23,409 nucleotides of DNA from Chara braunii (lineage: Eukaryota > Streptophyta > Charophyceae > Charales > Characeae): the NCBI GenBank assembly GCA_003427395.1, contig BFEA01000524.1, positions 475,906 to 499,314 on the forward strand, given 5' to 3'. The notes beneath the pieces were generated by a model that saw only the letters and a list, made by a program, of their open reading frames with translations, was not told the DNA's origin and did no database searches. Of the stretch, positions 8,166-17,841 are shown in pieces. Each line of letters opens with the position of its first letter. Position 1 is the first letter of the stretch. Made by a program: the position numbers and the translations under genes.

Positions 8166-8800
8166 TTTTTTTTTTGTGTGAGTCTGTCCTTGCCAACAAG
8201 ATAGCAAGCCCTTGCAACCTGTATCTGAGCGTGCAGAGGACCTGGTGCATGATCTGTATACTGGGCTGAAAATCTGACAGGGCCAGCTCGAGTGGGCTAG
8301 TTCTGTACTCCACCTAACAATTTTTAGGGCATACTGACTGGCACTAAGACATACCTGGATGCATCTGGCCGCAGTTACCCCGAGATCTAGTCCAAAAACT
8401 TGTAGTGCGAGTAGGCCTCTAGTAGCAGCATTGTTGTTTTTTTTTCTAAGGTTCTTTGTTGCCTTTTTTCCCTTGGGTTATCGTCATTGAACTGATCGAG
8501 TTCATGTCTGTACCAACGGAGCTGGGCGGCGTCCTTTTTTGTTTTACGTTTTTGTGTCAAGGCTGTTCTCTGAGCCGTCTCTGAATATGTATTTTAAACC
8601 TTTTTAATTTCTGGATGGCATGCATTACCGGTTTTTTGGATGTCTGGCCATTTACTTTCCTAATCTACTGTCAGAAAGGGAGAATCTTGCTAAGTGCGAT
8701 GTACCGTCGTCACCCAAAATGAACGCCCTACCATTATAGCTCTACTTGGTCCAACTTTCAGTCCAGATGGTACATGCTGCGGACCTGTGCGGTGTTTTTG
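8166..8800. other. Non-coding, T-rich stretch
   Basis: Several T-runs (8160-8180, 8435-8475, 8540-8560) and no supported gene or repeat. It could be intergenic or intronic. Confidence 0.4.
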
Positions 8801-8807
8801 CGTGCGT

Positions 8808-8810
<3 letters not shown>

Positions 8811-8861
<51 letters not shown>

Positions 8862-8862
8862 G
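8811..8862. repeat. Compound (TG)15(AG)11 microsatellite
   Basis: TG units fill 8811-8840 and AG units 8841-8862 without interruption. Confidence 0.98.
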
Positions 8863-8870
8863 CAGTTTGT

Positions 8871-9395
8871 GTGAGCAGCCGCAACCGTCATCATGAGTGT
8901 ATAGGACGCTGATTGCCAGATGTGTGCATTCGAGAACGGTAAACCGGAGTTTACCGGAAGCATAGTTTTCGTGAGCAGGTGCAACCATCATCACGAGTGT
9001 ATCTGAACTTAATCGTCATACATTTTAGAGCAGAATCGTCATACATTTTAGAGCAGAAGTAGCCCTTATGGAAGTTCATGGCAAGCACAAGTATTCGTGA
9101 GCAGCTGCTATCCTCACCTTGAGTGTATCCGCGACCTTGATTGTCAGCTGTATACATTCGGGAACAGAAGTGGCAGCTATTGAAGTTTTTGTGAGCAGCT
9201 GCTGCGCTCATCATGACTGTATCTTACCTACATTGTCAGATGTGTACATTGGAGGAGACAAGTGGCCGTTATTGAAGTTCACTGGGAGCTCTGTTTTCGT
9301 GAGCAGCTGTGACCCTCATCATGACTGTATCCTACCAGAATCGTCACATGTATGCATTCAAGGACACATGGGGCCATTCAAAATGACACACACAA
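8871..9395 (+). repeat. Diverged minisatellite, five units of 94-126 bp
   Basis: A GTGAGCAGCTGC-like start recurs at 8871, 8971, 9097, 9191 and 9299. Each is followed by a CATCATGAGTGTATC-like block, a GTCAGATGTGTACATTC-like block, and in most units a GAAGTTC block. Inside the second unit a 23-bp piece (AATCGTCATACATTTTAGAG plus three bases) is duplicated exactly at 9011-9033 and 9034-9056. Short ORFs across the array are by-products. Confidence 0.8.
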
Positions 9396-9494
9396 GTCTT
9401 TTGGGGTCTGTGTGGCCCCAATTTTTCCTCCCTCCCCAATTCAATTTCCCAATGGGAGGGGCAGGGTTTGCGATAAAAAAATCCCCCCTATTTT

Positions 9495-9571
9495 CCATTA
9501 TGTGGTGCATCACGTGCGCATGCATGCATGTGCATGTGCAATGCAGTGCACATGATGCGCCACATGTATGG
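9495..9571. repeat. Imperfect hairpin of about 77 nt
   Basis: Positions 9500-9517 pair with 9548-9565 at 16 of 18 positions. The arms extend outward (CCATT with GTATGG) with one bulge, and the 30-nt centre is rich in GCATGC/TGCA words that can pair further. The size and shape would suit a microRNA-like precursor or a small foldback element. Expression cannot be judged from sequence. Confidence 0.6.
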
Positions 9572-10285
9572 TCCAAATGCAGCTATAATGGCTGAGCATC
9601 CTATTCGGGTGAAGACGGTAGGCCTGTTATCTTTGTCTTGCTAACAGCGTGCAGATTCCTTTTTTTTTTTTTGACGGTGGTCGCATTCTGTTATCAGCGT
9701 GGTTTTTCCAGAAGGATGCTGAATTGGGGGATCAAGCTCCCCACATGGAAAATCGTATTTTAGCTTAGCGTGAACTTGGCCTATTTCTTTGACCAGGAAT
9801 GTGTTCAGGTATGGCAGAATCCTTCTAGTGAGACCTGAGCTCGACCATCAACGAAAAAACAGTTCAAAAGAGTAAGGGCCAGGCTCCACTGGTCCTAAGC
9901 TCATGCTAAGGGAGCATGGACCTGGTTCGGAAAACAACTAGTTTTGTTGTAGACTACTCATAATTAGAATGAAGAATAAAGAATCAAATTATTATGCAAT
10001 CAGCATATTGAAAGATTAAGCGACCAAAGTAGCCATGAGCTGCTACAATGTTATGACGCATATGAGCAGGTTTATGCAAACATAGCACAAAATAGTGCAG
10101 GCGAGGCCTTATGCAGCAGAGCCGTGAATCTCAGACTGTATCATCTTCATTGTGCATTGATTAATGTCTTTGGATATCACCAACTCCCCCAAAGTTAGCA
10201 ATGTCCTTGAGAGAACGGGTTACTTACAGTAACCCTGTCATTCTAGAAGAGGGTGTGTGCCTGTGTGGGTGCACTGTTGTGTTCT
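9572..10285. other. Non-coding stretch, nothing recognised
   Basis: Contains a T12 run at about 9659-9671. No coding frame, tRNA or repeat could be supported. Confidence 0.4.
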
Positions 10286-10286
10286 C

Positions 10287-10345
10287 TTGTGTTCTGTTTG
10301 TGTGTGTGTTTGTGTTTATTTGTGTGTGTGTGTGTGCGCGCTTGT
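10287..10345. repeat. GT-rich low-complexity tract
   Basis: Interrupted TG/TTTG repeats ending in a pure TG run (10321-10336) and GCGCGC. The ORF across it is an artefact of composition. Confidence 0.85.
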
Positions 10346-10530
10346 GGATGGATGTGCTTGTGTGGGTGTGTTCAAGATAGCGTGCATGCCTTTTAGTGTT
10401 GGGACACCGGAGCGTTGGGCTGCGAGCCGCTGGAATGCATCACATGTGAGTCAAAGGATTGTCAGTCACTCCCAATGGACCAAGGAGTCCTGTGTTTCAG
10501 TGTTCGAAAGCAAGTTTCTCGGGTTTTGTC

Positions 10531-11210
10531 CAAGTTGTTGGGTCTACTACCCAATAGCTCAACCGAATCGTAACGGGGTCAGATGAAGAATGCATGACCA
10601 AGGAAGACATTGATTGTGGAAGAGTGTTTGTTCACAAGTAATGCCAAGCTGGCGGCTCATGTGTACGCGAACCAGGTGCAGGCTAACTGTGGAGATTCAT
10701 GTGTACTTTCGATCTACGTGGCAAATGACTCCTACATTTTAGGGTGCTTATGTGTTTAGGGTTCAGTATTCAGGGTATAGGGTTAACGTTGTTGGGATCT
10801 AGTACCCTACAGCTCAACCGAACTCTGGACTGCGCCGATCAAGAATGTAGCTCTAGTGGCTTCTCATTGGTGGGACCAGGGAAGAAAAGAGGAAATGTAA
10901 GGTCCTCGTGATCAAGTCTAAGCCGACAGTGGAGTCCTGCACATACACGGCCCTCTTTTTCCCAGTCTTGAAATTCGCGCCTTCGTGGGATCCTGGATTA
11001 GGCGCTAGCATCTTATAGGCAGTAATCCATAGATTAATGTCTTTCATGAGACTGCTGAATAGGCCACTGGCCCGAAATTCATCATAGCTAGCGCTCCTTA
11101 GGTTATGAATATCGGTGCATGTCAAAGCAGACAGCTAATGTATATGAGAGTCAAATGTAGGCTGACTGTGGAGAGTCCTGCACGCACATGCCCTTCTTGT
11201 TCCCCAGTCT
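10531..11210. repeat. Diverged long tandem repeats (about 240-260 bp spacing)
   Basis: GTTGTTGGGTCTACTACCCA...AGCTCAACCGAA at 10531-10567 recurs as GTTGTTGGGATCTAGTACCC...AGCTCAACCGAA at 10789-10824. A second word, near GACAGTGGAGTCCTGCACAT with CCC...CCCAGTCT after it, occurs at about 10925-10970 and about 11165-11208, with a weaker relative at about 10680-10705. The units are too diverged to delimit by eye. Confidence 0.6.
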
Positions 11211-12754
11211 GAACATATCATCTACTTCATGCCTTTCCGAAGCGGAAAGCTGAACTGCTGAATGGGGATGCAGTTGGGAGAAGGTAGGATAGAAAACCAG
11301 CTGGTGTACCTGGCTGTCCACCATACCTAGAATGACCTAGATATGTAAGCTGTGCAATGCAAGGCCATACGGAATGGGCATGCCAACTGTGTACGAAACG
11401 GGTGAGAGTCGTTAAGAATGAAAAACAGAAAACCTTTGAATTGAGGTGAAGGAGGTGCGGTTATGGCCTATAAATACATGCGTCGACCAATGTTATGTTG
11501 TGTTCCACGATACGTTCGATAAGTGCATGCCTGGAATGTCTACGCAGGTCCTGATGCATTCACATGTCTACACATTTCAAAATCCCTTCCGCATGAATGC
11601 GGAAGATTGTGCTGCCCTTGCGCCCTCCCTTCAAACGACGCTCTTGAAATTTAGTCATGCTCAGGTGAGGGGTCACAAGATGCTTTTGTTTTGTTGTAAT
11701 TGAAGTGAAGGCTATTAATAAAAACTTTCGCCCACAATGGTTTTTGTTTTCAAAAGGAAAAGTCCAGGATGTTGTTTCTGGACTCATGACAGGTACCTTT
11801 CAGCAGTCAGCCATCTGTATGAACCCACCTTAAGAGGCAACATCCCTCCCAACCTCACAACTATTCTCCCTGGCACATCTCAAACTTGCTTAGTTGCACC
11901 TCAATACAAGGACCATCACCCAATCCCCCGGCCACGGGGACGGGGTGAGATCGCAGTTGTAGACACTAGTGCTAAGCAAGGCTGCCTTTAGATCGGGTGA
12001 AGAAGCAAGTTAAGTGCCTCGGTGCTTTTTTAAATGGTATCCCTTGAAGGAATAGAAGTCTAAAATCTTTTCACGTTACAAGGTCAGAACCTCAGAATCT
12101 GAAGAGCGGTGCAGGAGTCTTGCATACACATCATCAGTGGAGACAAGATACAGTGGTATTTGGGGGTTTGCTGTTAGATCAGTGCCCATTGCCAGCTCCC
12201 TAGGCTCATGCAGAAATCCTTAAGCGGCGATGACGTAGAAAGCGGATGATGGACGGCAAATCATGTCAACTGGTGGGGAGACTGTCAATGATGTAGAAAG
12301 TGGAGTGGGCGGCAAATTATGTCAACGAGGGGGAGGAGGGGTGGGGAAGGGGTTTGTGAATGCGAGATGCAGACTTGTACAGTTGTATGAAAAACAATGT
12401 GCAAATGCGCAAATACCAGTAAGCACCTGTCATTGTTGTGGAGTGGAATGGAATGCTCAAATGCTGAACTGTTATGGGGGCTGTTGTAGGCATGGCAAGT
12501 GCAGCCCATGTGTTTGTGATCTTGTGTTTGTCTATGTAGGTTCAAATCTTGCATCACCCACTTCGTGAATGTTGGACTGTTATCGGGGCTACTGAATGTT
12601 TCTGCTGGGAGAAGAATGTAGAAGGCTCTGAAAAGCAGAAGCGCAACAAACTATGGGGGGTGCTTTTTACCCTGCTTTGATAATGGTCCTTTTTCTTTCT
12701 CTGTTTTCATGTATGGTGCTCATTGTCATACTGGGATCGTCTTTCTTTGCGCAG
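11211..12754. other. Non-coding stretch upstream of the first visible exon
   Basis: No exon could be supported. A diverged duplication of about 57 bp lies at 12229-12326 (GTAGAAAG...GGCAAATCATGTCAAC, then GTAGAAAG...GGCAAATTATGTCAAC). The missing 5' exons of the decarboxylase gene, including its targeting peptide, could lie here or upstream. Confidence 0.4.
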
Positions 12755-12846
12755 GGAGTCGTTTGTTCATCCCTTCTGCAGTGTTCTTCACTTGTGTGAT
12801 GTTTGCCACACTCCAAGCAAGGCAGCTGTACACTAGCGATAAACAG
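12755..12846 (+). CDS. PSD1: PSD exon A (membrane anchor)
   Basis: Acceptor TTTCTTTGCGCAG before 12755 and donor CAG|GTCAAA after 12846. It starts with two bases completing a codon from a missing upstream exon, followed by 30 codons. The donor is weaker than those of the later exons. Confidence 0.6.
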
Positions 12847-15800
12847 GTCAAAACTTTTTCCCCTCTTCCTCCATTCAATTTGAGTGCTCGTCTGTCTCTA
12901 CCTTGATACATTCTGTTTATTCCTCCCCCATTTTGTAGCCTTCTTTTTTTTCCCTCTTCTTTTTTTTCTTTTTTGCTTGCCCCCTCATTGCGTATAGCCA
13001 TTCGGTCAAGAAGTTTCCGTTGCTTCCCCCCTCCCTGGCAGGTGATGCCAGTGTTGTGTTCATGTTTAGAAAGTGCAAACCTAGCCGCAATGATGGTCAG
13101 GTTTGTGATTTCCTATCTTGAATGTAGCAGAGATGGGGCCTGGTCCTCAGTTCCCTTCCACTGACTTTTCAGCACTTCGCCTTCCTCAGCATCACTAGGG
13201 CCATGTGGGGAGCTCGAGGCAACGGACAAGTCTGCTAGTAACTAATAGAGTGATCGCACCCCAGTGCTTTTCAGCTTCTTGGCCTCATCGTTACGTGTGT
13301 GTGGTGCTTACCTTCTGCGCCCTTGTGCTTTTTATTTCTTGGTCTCGTCATTAGGTATTGGGTGGGTGCTCGGCCTTCATTCCTTCTCATAGTTTTTTGC
13401 TCCGTGTTGTTTCCCATGCTGGTGTATCAAACTGCTATCAGTAGATGACGCTTGTCAGTCTACTTCCTCCTGAGAAATCATGTCGGTAGATGGCGCTTGT
13501 CAGTCTCAACCACTACTACCTTCTTAAAATCAAATTTTCGGGGCTTTCAAGCCCTGAAGAGGGTAGAAAAACCTAAAGCGGTTGGATTGTCCATCCAATG
13601 GACCAACTGACATAGGGCATGCCTGTTCACCTTGATGGCCTGAAGAGGTAGTGGAGTGTAAGAGGCTGACTGCTTGTATCGGGGGTCAACTTTGCTATAT
13701 GATCGCTGTTCGTTGCTTGTTTTTCTTCCTCCCTCCCTCCCCATAAAACAGGTCCTTATGGCCCTGGCTTCATTTCCATTCTGGGGAGCATCAGTCCGGT
13801 TCCTATTCCACCGGCAGGTCCGAACAAAGTATTACATCATGAAACACACTCGCACTTCCTTCCGTCAGGCCAAAGGAACCCTGACTATCATTGATTACTC
13901 CAGCATCGTGGAGGATTGACTGCCAGCTTGCCTTACTTCCACCTTTCCTCTCAGGTCCTCTGTATGAACCTGTCAGATAAATGATAAAGAGCAAGAACGG
14001 TAAAAGAAGCTCCAGAAGATGAATCTCAGAATTTGCCCTTCAATATTATGAGGCCTGTGATGGATCTTGTCCGTCTGCTGGCTGAGATCTCTTCCTTTTC
14101 CATCCTGCTTCTGAGTTGTGCCAGTCTTTCCACCGTAAGCGAACATTGTTTATCTCTGCTACTTCGCCTCCTGCGAGCCATACCATAGTAAATTCTGCCC
14201 TGATTCTTCTCTGTTGCTCCTTGTCATCTGGCATAAAGTGTCTTCTCTTATGCCACTTCTCTGCCTGAATCAAGGTCCTTGTCTCCGCCCATACCTTCTC
14301 CTTTGGAGTTGAGAGTCCCTCCAAGGTTCTGCAGCACCTTTCCTTCCGGATGGACCACAGCGTTACCTCTCTGATCATTCTGAACCACGTTTTCTCTGTC
14401 TTGTGGAATTGAGCTGGGATGTTAGCCCATAGGAGTTGAATGGGGTGTTCAGGGAGGGGAGTCAAGAAGAGGGAATCCCATAGATCAGAGGCCCTTGCCC
14501 AATATTCCGTCGCCTCTTTACAGCGTATCAGGCAGTGTAGCATATCTTCTGGTTCATTTTCTGAGCATACCGCACATAAATCTGAACTGTTGGGGTCATT
14601 CTTACCTTCGCAGCCACTGGTTAACCGGTAGAGCCACGTATGAGATGAGCCATCGGAGGCTTCTGATTTTGACCGGACGGATTGACTTGAATTTTTTCCA
14701 TGGTATTGGTGGGATCTGACTAGCGTCCTGACCTATTAACTTCTGCCATCTGTTCTTGATCGTTGGGTCAGGACTCAGGATCCTTTGTTTTGAGGAGGAA
14801 GTTGTATCCCAGTTTGAGTGTGTATTCCTGGATGGCGACATTCGTTTTGAGACTTCGGCTCCTGTCTGGTGTCCAAGCCCACTCTGCTGGATCAAATTCC
14901 AAGTCTTGAATCTTCGTGTCTATTCTGAAGATTGTTTCTGGCCATGATCCCAACACAAACTTTTCTGAGAACAAAAGGGCTTAGGACTGTTCTTTCCACC
15001 TCCTTATTCAGGTTAGATGGGAGGCCTTGCGTGGAGGGGTAATTGGGAAAGCGGTAAACACAGCCAGGGTATCCGACCCTTGCTGTTTGTGGGAAAATTG
15101 ATAGGCCCTTGAGTGGGTTAAATCCTGCACCCTCACTCCCCATTCACCCGATTTCCAGTTTCAGGCTTCACTCGACTCCTTCCAGCCTTCTGGGATGCAG
15201 TTAATAATGGATCGTAGATTCTTGTCTCATCGGTGACATACTTTGAGCTGGGAGGTTAGTTCCTTTCTGTCACCCAGTCCTTTTTTTCCTCGTTCCAAAG
15301 ATGGCTCAGTTCCCAAACTCGGTGTTTGATCCATGATAGCCATGTCCTTCCTCTTAAGGGACAGCTGGTGATCACTTTCGTCTCTCACCCATGATCCATG
15401 ATAGCCATGTCCTTCCTCTAGGTTAAGGGACAGCTGGTGATCACTTTCGTCTCTCACCCACGGATTACCAAACAGGGATTGCCTCAAGATCTCGTCCTTG
15501 GATTTGGGTGTACCCACCTTATTCGGCATGACTTCCCGCCATATCCGTAGCAATGCAGTCGAATATGGTGTGGGGGGGCTGGCTTCTTTTGGACTGCTTC
15601 CTCTTCGTTGATTTCCGTGCCCTGGACATGGGCTCCATTGCTGTTTATTGCTCTCCATGCAGAATGTTAAATGTTGGTTGGGTGGGAAACGGTTGTGGCA
15701 GCCTCCCTTTGTTGCAGGGCAATCGGGCACATATTGATGATGGCTTATATCGAGCCCTTGTCTTGCGTGTTGACCCTCCCGTGCGTGCTCGTATGGCTGT

Positions 15801-16156
15801 ATTTGTTTCTTATTTCAGGATGCTCCAAAGACATTGGACAAGGATGCTGACCCTGTGTATGTCAAGGACTGGAAGGTGAGTGGGGCGTTGCTAAGCTGCT
15901 GGGCACACCTTTTATCCATTGTTATATTTGAGGCGAGTTGCTCTTCAAATCTCAGTTGCAAGGAGGAAAATGTCGTGTTGTTGTCTTTTCAGAATGCTGT
16001 TTGCAGAAGATGGTAGGTAGGTACTCGGGGGCTTGAGTTAGATATTAGAAGTATGTAACCTGAGTTGGTGTATGTTCTTGAACATGGCAGATGGCATGCA
16101 TCCGGAAGCTTCCCCTTCGGCTGTTCTCACGATGCTGGGGCGTACTGACTGCCTTG
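12755..16156 (+). CDS. PSD1: Phosphatidylserine decarboxylase, N-terminal part (three exons, partial)
   Basis: Phosphatidylserine decarboxylase makes phosphatidylethanolamine from phosphatidylserine, in mitochondria for the type I enzyme. Three exons join in phase: 12755-12846, 15819-15875 and 16091-16156 (71 full codons). The first encodes a hydrophobic segment (RLFIPSAVFFTCVMFATLQ) followed by ARQLYTSDKQ. The second encodes DAPKTLDKDADPVYVKDWK. The third includes RKLPLRLFSRCWGVLTAL. In plant mitochondrial PSDs I recall the same order: a P-x-A hydrophobic anchor, ALHARRLYxDKK, about 24 residues, then LPLRSxSRxWG, with a matching 17-residue spacing from the anchor Pro to the AR pair. Only the N-terminal third is present; the serine-centred self-cleavage site that yields the pyruvoyl group is outside the window. 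The first exon begins in phase 1, so an upstream exon exists. The match rests on remembered family sequence and should be searched. Confidence 0.62.
14046..15560 (-). mobile_element. LINE fragment, ORF2 C-terminus with zf-RVT domain
   Basis: A non-LTR retrotransposon piece in antisense to the PSD gene. From its 5' side it reads IWREVMPNKVGTPKSKDEIL and SLFGNP (about 15560-15460), the region after the RT domain. Then FDPAEWAWTPDRSRS, DPTIKNRWQKLIG and IPPIPWKKFKSIRPVKIRSL follow. Next comes the zf-RVT zinc-binding block LCAVCSENEPEDMLHCLIRC (two Cys, His, Cys) ahead of EYWARASDLW. The final open frame (14543-14046) adds a basic tail and stops. Frame changes occur near 15460, 15150-14900 and 14640. 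The RT catalytic domain and endonuclease are absent, so this is a 5'-truncated copy. No poly(A) tail or target duplication was recognised. Confidence 0.8.
15328..15460. repeat. Tandem duplication of about 65 bp inside the LINE fragment
   Basis: GATCCATGATAGCCATGTCC starts at 15328 and at 15393. Both copies run through GGGACAGCTGGTGATCACTT to CTCTCACCCA (ending 15391 and 15460). The second copy has a short insertion (AGGT) before TTAAGGG. On the minus strand the encoded DESDHQLSL is doubled. Confidence 0.92.
15819..15875 (+). CDS. PSD1: PSD exon B
   Basis: Strong acceptor (T-rich TGTTTCTTATTTCAG before 15819) and strong donor AAG|GTGAGT after 15875. Exactly 19 codons, phase 0 at both ends. 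Confidence 0.7.
16091..16156 (+). CDS. PSD1: PSD exon C (LPLR/SRxWG region)
   Basis: Acceptor CATGGCAG before 16091 and consensus donor TTG|GTAAGT after 16156. Exactly 22 codons, phase 0 at both ends. It contains the LPLR and SRCWG block. The next exon, expected to start near an LPxWxRP motif, is not found in the remaining 7.2 kb. Confidence 0.65.
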
Positions 16157-16284
16157 GTAAGTTCCGCTTCATCATGCCTTGACCATGGCTGAAACTGGGA
16201 GTCTATCTTGGTCCTGATTTATATTAGAAAGCTAATGCTTCTTGTGGTTGCTGCAGGTTGCGACCAAGAACGTCTGAAAATTTT

Positions 16285-16514
16285 CTCCCATAAGTATTGC
16301 GTCCCCCCTGGTGGCATCCCGCTTTCCCTCCTCTATTCCTTGTGCAAACATTGTCCTGCAGTAAGAATAACTCTATCAGTGCACACTATTCTAATTTCGC
16401 TCCCATACGTATTGCGTCCCCCCTGGTGGCATCCCGCTTTCCCTCCTCTATTCCTTGCGCAAACGTTGTCCTGCAGTAAGAATAACTCTATCAGTGCACA
16501 CTATTCTAATTTCG
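16285..16514. repeat. 115-bp tandem duplication
   Basis: 16285-16399 and 16400-16514 are near-identical (only a handful of substitutions, such as TAAGT/TACGT and TTGTGCAAACATT/TTGCGCAAACGTT). Each copy ends with CTAATTTCG. Confidence 0.96.
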
Positions 16515-16517
16515 TCA

Positions 16518-16691
16518 GCATTGGAGTTGCAGGCTGACACATCCTGCCTGGTTTGGATGTCCTAGCCAGTGTACCTTGTCTGGTGTGAGCCAAGGGATGT
16601 GTTGGCATTGAAGTCCCACGCTGACACATGCTGTCTGGTATGGATGTCCTAGCCAGTGTACCTTGTCTGGGGTGAGCCAAGGCATGTGTGC
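16518..16691. repeat. 87-bp tandem duplication
   Basis: 16518-16604 and 16605-16691 both contain GGATGTCCTAGCCAGTGTAC and CTGACACAT. They are more diverged from each other than the adjacent 115-bp pair. Since 87 is a multiple of three, the minus-strand shadow ORF shows a 29-residue repeat that has no coding meaning. Confidence 0.93.
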
Positions 16692-16762
16692 CGTATGGAT
16701 AGGAGCGCATGCTGCGGGGGGCTTTTGCCTTACACTTTTCATTGCATGCTGCCCTTGTGCTT

Positions 16763-16878
16763 CCCGGAAAGAGCTGTTGTTGTGGAGACATAGCAAAAAG
16801 GAACAAGAGAAGAAAAAGTGCCTGAAAAGAGCTGCTGGTGTGGAAACATGACAATAAAGAACAAGAGAAGAAAAAGTG
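16763..16878. repeat. 58-bp tandem duplication
   Basis: 16763-16820 and 16821-16878 share GAAAGAGCTGYTG...TGTGGARACAT and end with AACAAGAGAAGAAAAAGTG. Confidence 0.9.
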
Positions 16879-16879
16879 A

Positions 16880-17340
16880 GACTGCATCTGGAAAATTACC
16901 TGCCTGCTTGATCCTGCAATGGGGGGATGAATGGTGGGGGGTTGCCACGGTCTATGGCCCAATGGAAATTGGGGATCAAAGAGGGATGTGGGAACAGTTG
17001 CAGAATCTGGTGCCGGGCGTGGACAAGCTTATAATAGCAGGTGACTTAACTCGGTCACTGACCCGGTGCTGGACTCTGCTAGACCAAGGCATGCAGAGGC
17101 AGACTCAATGGCACTCATCAACGGAATGACAGGGCTGGGCTGCATGGATTCATATTGGGCCTTATACCCACAATACAGGGCTCTCACATTCTGGGGGAAC
17201 ACGGTAATCAGAAGAAGCAGAATCAATATGATATAGGCGTCAACGGATCTTAATGAAGTGATAGAGCAGGCCCATATAAGCCCGATGGCCACATCGGATC
17301 ACTCAGCGGTGATAGCAAGCTACCCGGTGGGGCAGCTGGA
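16880..17340 (+). pseudogene. LINE endonuclease (EEP) domain, C-terminal half
   Basis: The endonuclease nicks target DNA to prime reverse transcription. WWGVATVYGP and RGMWEQL lead to IIAGDL, the place of the family's GDFN. The frame then changes, and TGLGCMDSYWALYP and LTFWGN follow, then RSRINMI. The last corresponds to the SRID strand, with Asn in place of Asp. The catalytic SDH triplet is intact at 17294-17302 (TSDHSAV). A TAG sits at 17234-17236. The N-terminal half with the first catalytic residues is missing. Confidence 0.8.
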
Positions 17341-17841
17341 GATGGGCCACCCCCCGAAGGCAATACTGGCCTGGATCTTTAAAAGTGCAGAGTATCTGCC
17401 TGTGGTAACCCGATTTTGGGAAGAATGGGTGAATGATTGCCCGCAGGATAACCTGCTGGCCTACATTGCGTCGGCGGCCCAGGAGCTGCGAAGGATACTG
17501 GTGAAGCAGCTCCGTTGCAGGTACCTGGCACACCAACGAACAGGGGAGGAGTTCGCAGGCTAGAGGAACTAAATGATGGCCCAGCAGGAGAGCAAACAGA
17601 GGATGAATGGTGGGTCGAGTGGGTGGAGGCAGCCCGGGGATGGAGGGAATGGCAGCGGGAGGAGGCAATTAAATGGGGAGGGCGAACCAAGGAGTCGTGG
17701 ATTGTGGTAGGGGAACAAATGACACAAAAGTTTTTTGCCATGGCTGGCACACGTGAGGCGGCACCGCTGATGACAGCTATGGAAGGCGGCCTGAGGATGG
17801 AGGGAATGGCAGCGGGAGGAGGCTATTAAATGGGGATACAT
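17341..17841 (+). pseudogene. LINE endonuclease-RT linker with internal duplication
   Basis: An open frame (17258-17561) runs from SDH into a charged linker (FKSAEYLPVVTRFWEEWVND, RRILVKQLRCRYLAHQ) and stops at 17561-17563. Further on, GGATGGAGGGAATGGCAGCG starts at 17638 and again at 17795, a 157-bp spaced duplication, each followed by AAATGGGGA. This part of the RT lead-in has been rearranged. Confidence 0.7.

Larger units (their letters stand above)
12847..15818 (+). other. Intron between PSD exons A and B (2972 bp)
   Basis: Holds a polypyrimidine-rich start, a 45-bp direct duplication at 13441-13515 (GTAGATGACGCTTGTCAGTC, then GTAGATGGCGCTTGTCAGTC), an unexplained open stretch at about 13750-13919, and the inverted LINE fragment. 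The intron call depends on the PSD model. Confidence 0.5.

Noticed and set aside
8690-8994. Several ORFs rich in Thr-His or Cys-Val repeats
   Set aside because: They are translations of the TG/AG microsatellite.
12480-12562. tRNA-like B box (GGTTCAAATC near 12539)
   Set aside because: The T-arm pairs mainly by wobble, and no matching acceptor stem or A box lies upstream.
13042-13102. Possible exon reading DASVVFMFRKCKPSRNDG between a CAG acceptor and a CAG|GTTTGT donor
   Set aside because: Its phase does not fit exon A, and the family has no room for it here.
13674-13919. Open stretch after a good acceptor, reading RTKYYIMKHTRTSFRQAKG to a stop, as another exon of the decarboxylase gene
   Set aside because: Including it would put about 50 residues and a stop between exons A and B, where the family spacing is already filled by a direct A-to-B join. 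No other family was recognised.
16254-16371. Open segment GCDQERLKIFSHKYC with a GTAAGA donor as the fourth PSD exon
   Set aside because: After exon C in phase 0 it runs into a stop within seven codons. The alternative phase gives no PSD-like sequence, and it is partly inside the 115-bp duplication.
16501-16962. Minus-strand ORF with a 29-residue repeat
   Set aside because: The repeat reflects the 87-bp DNA duplication, and the frame has no recognisable protein.
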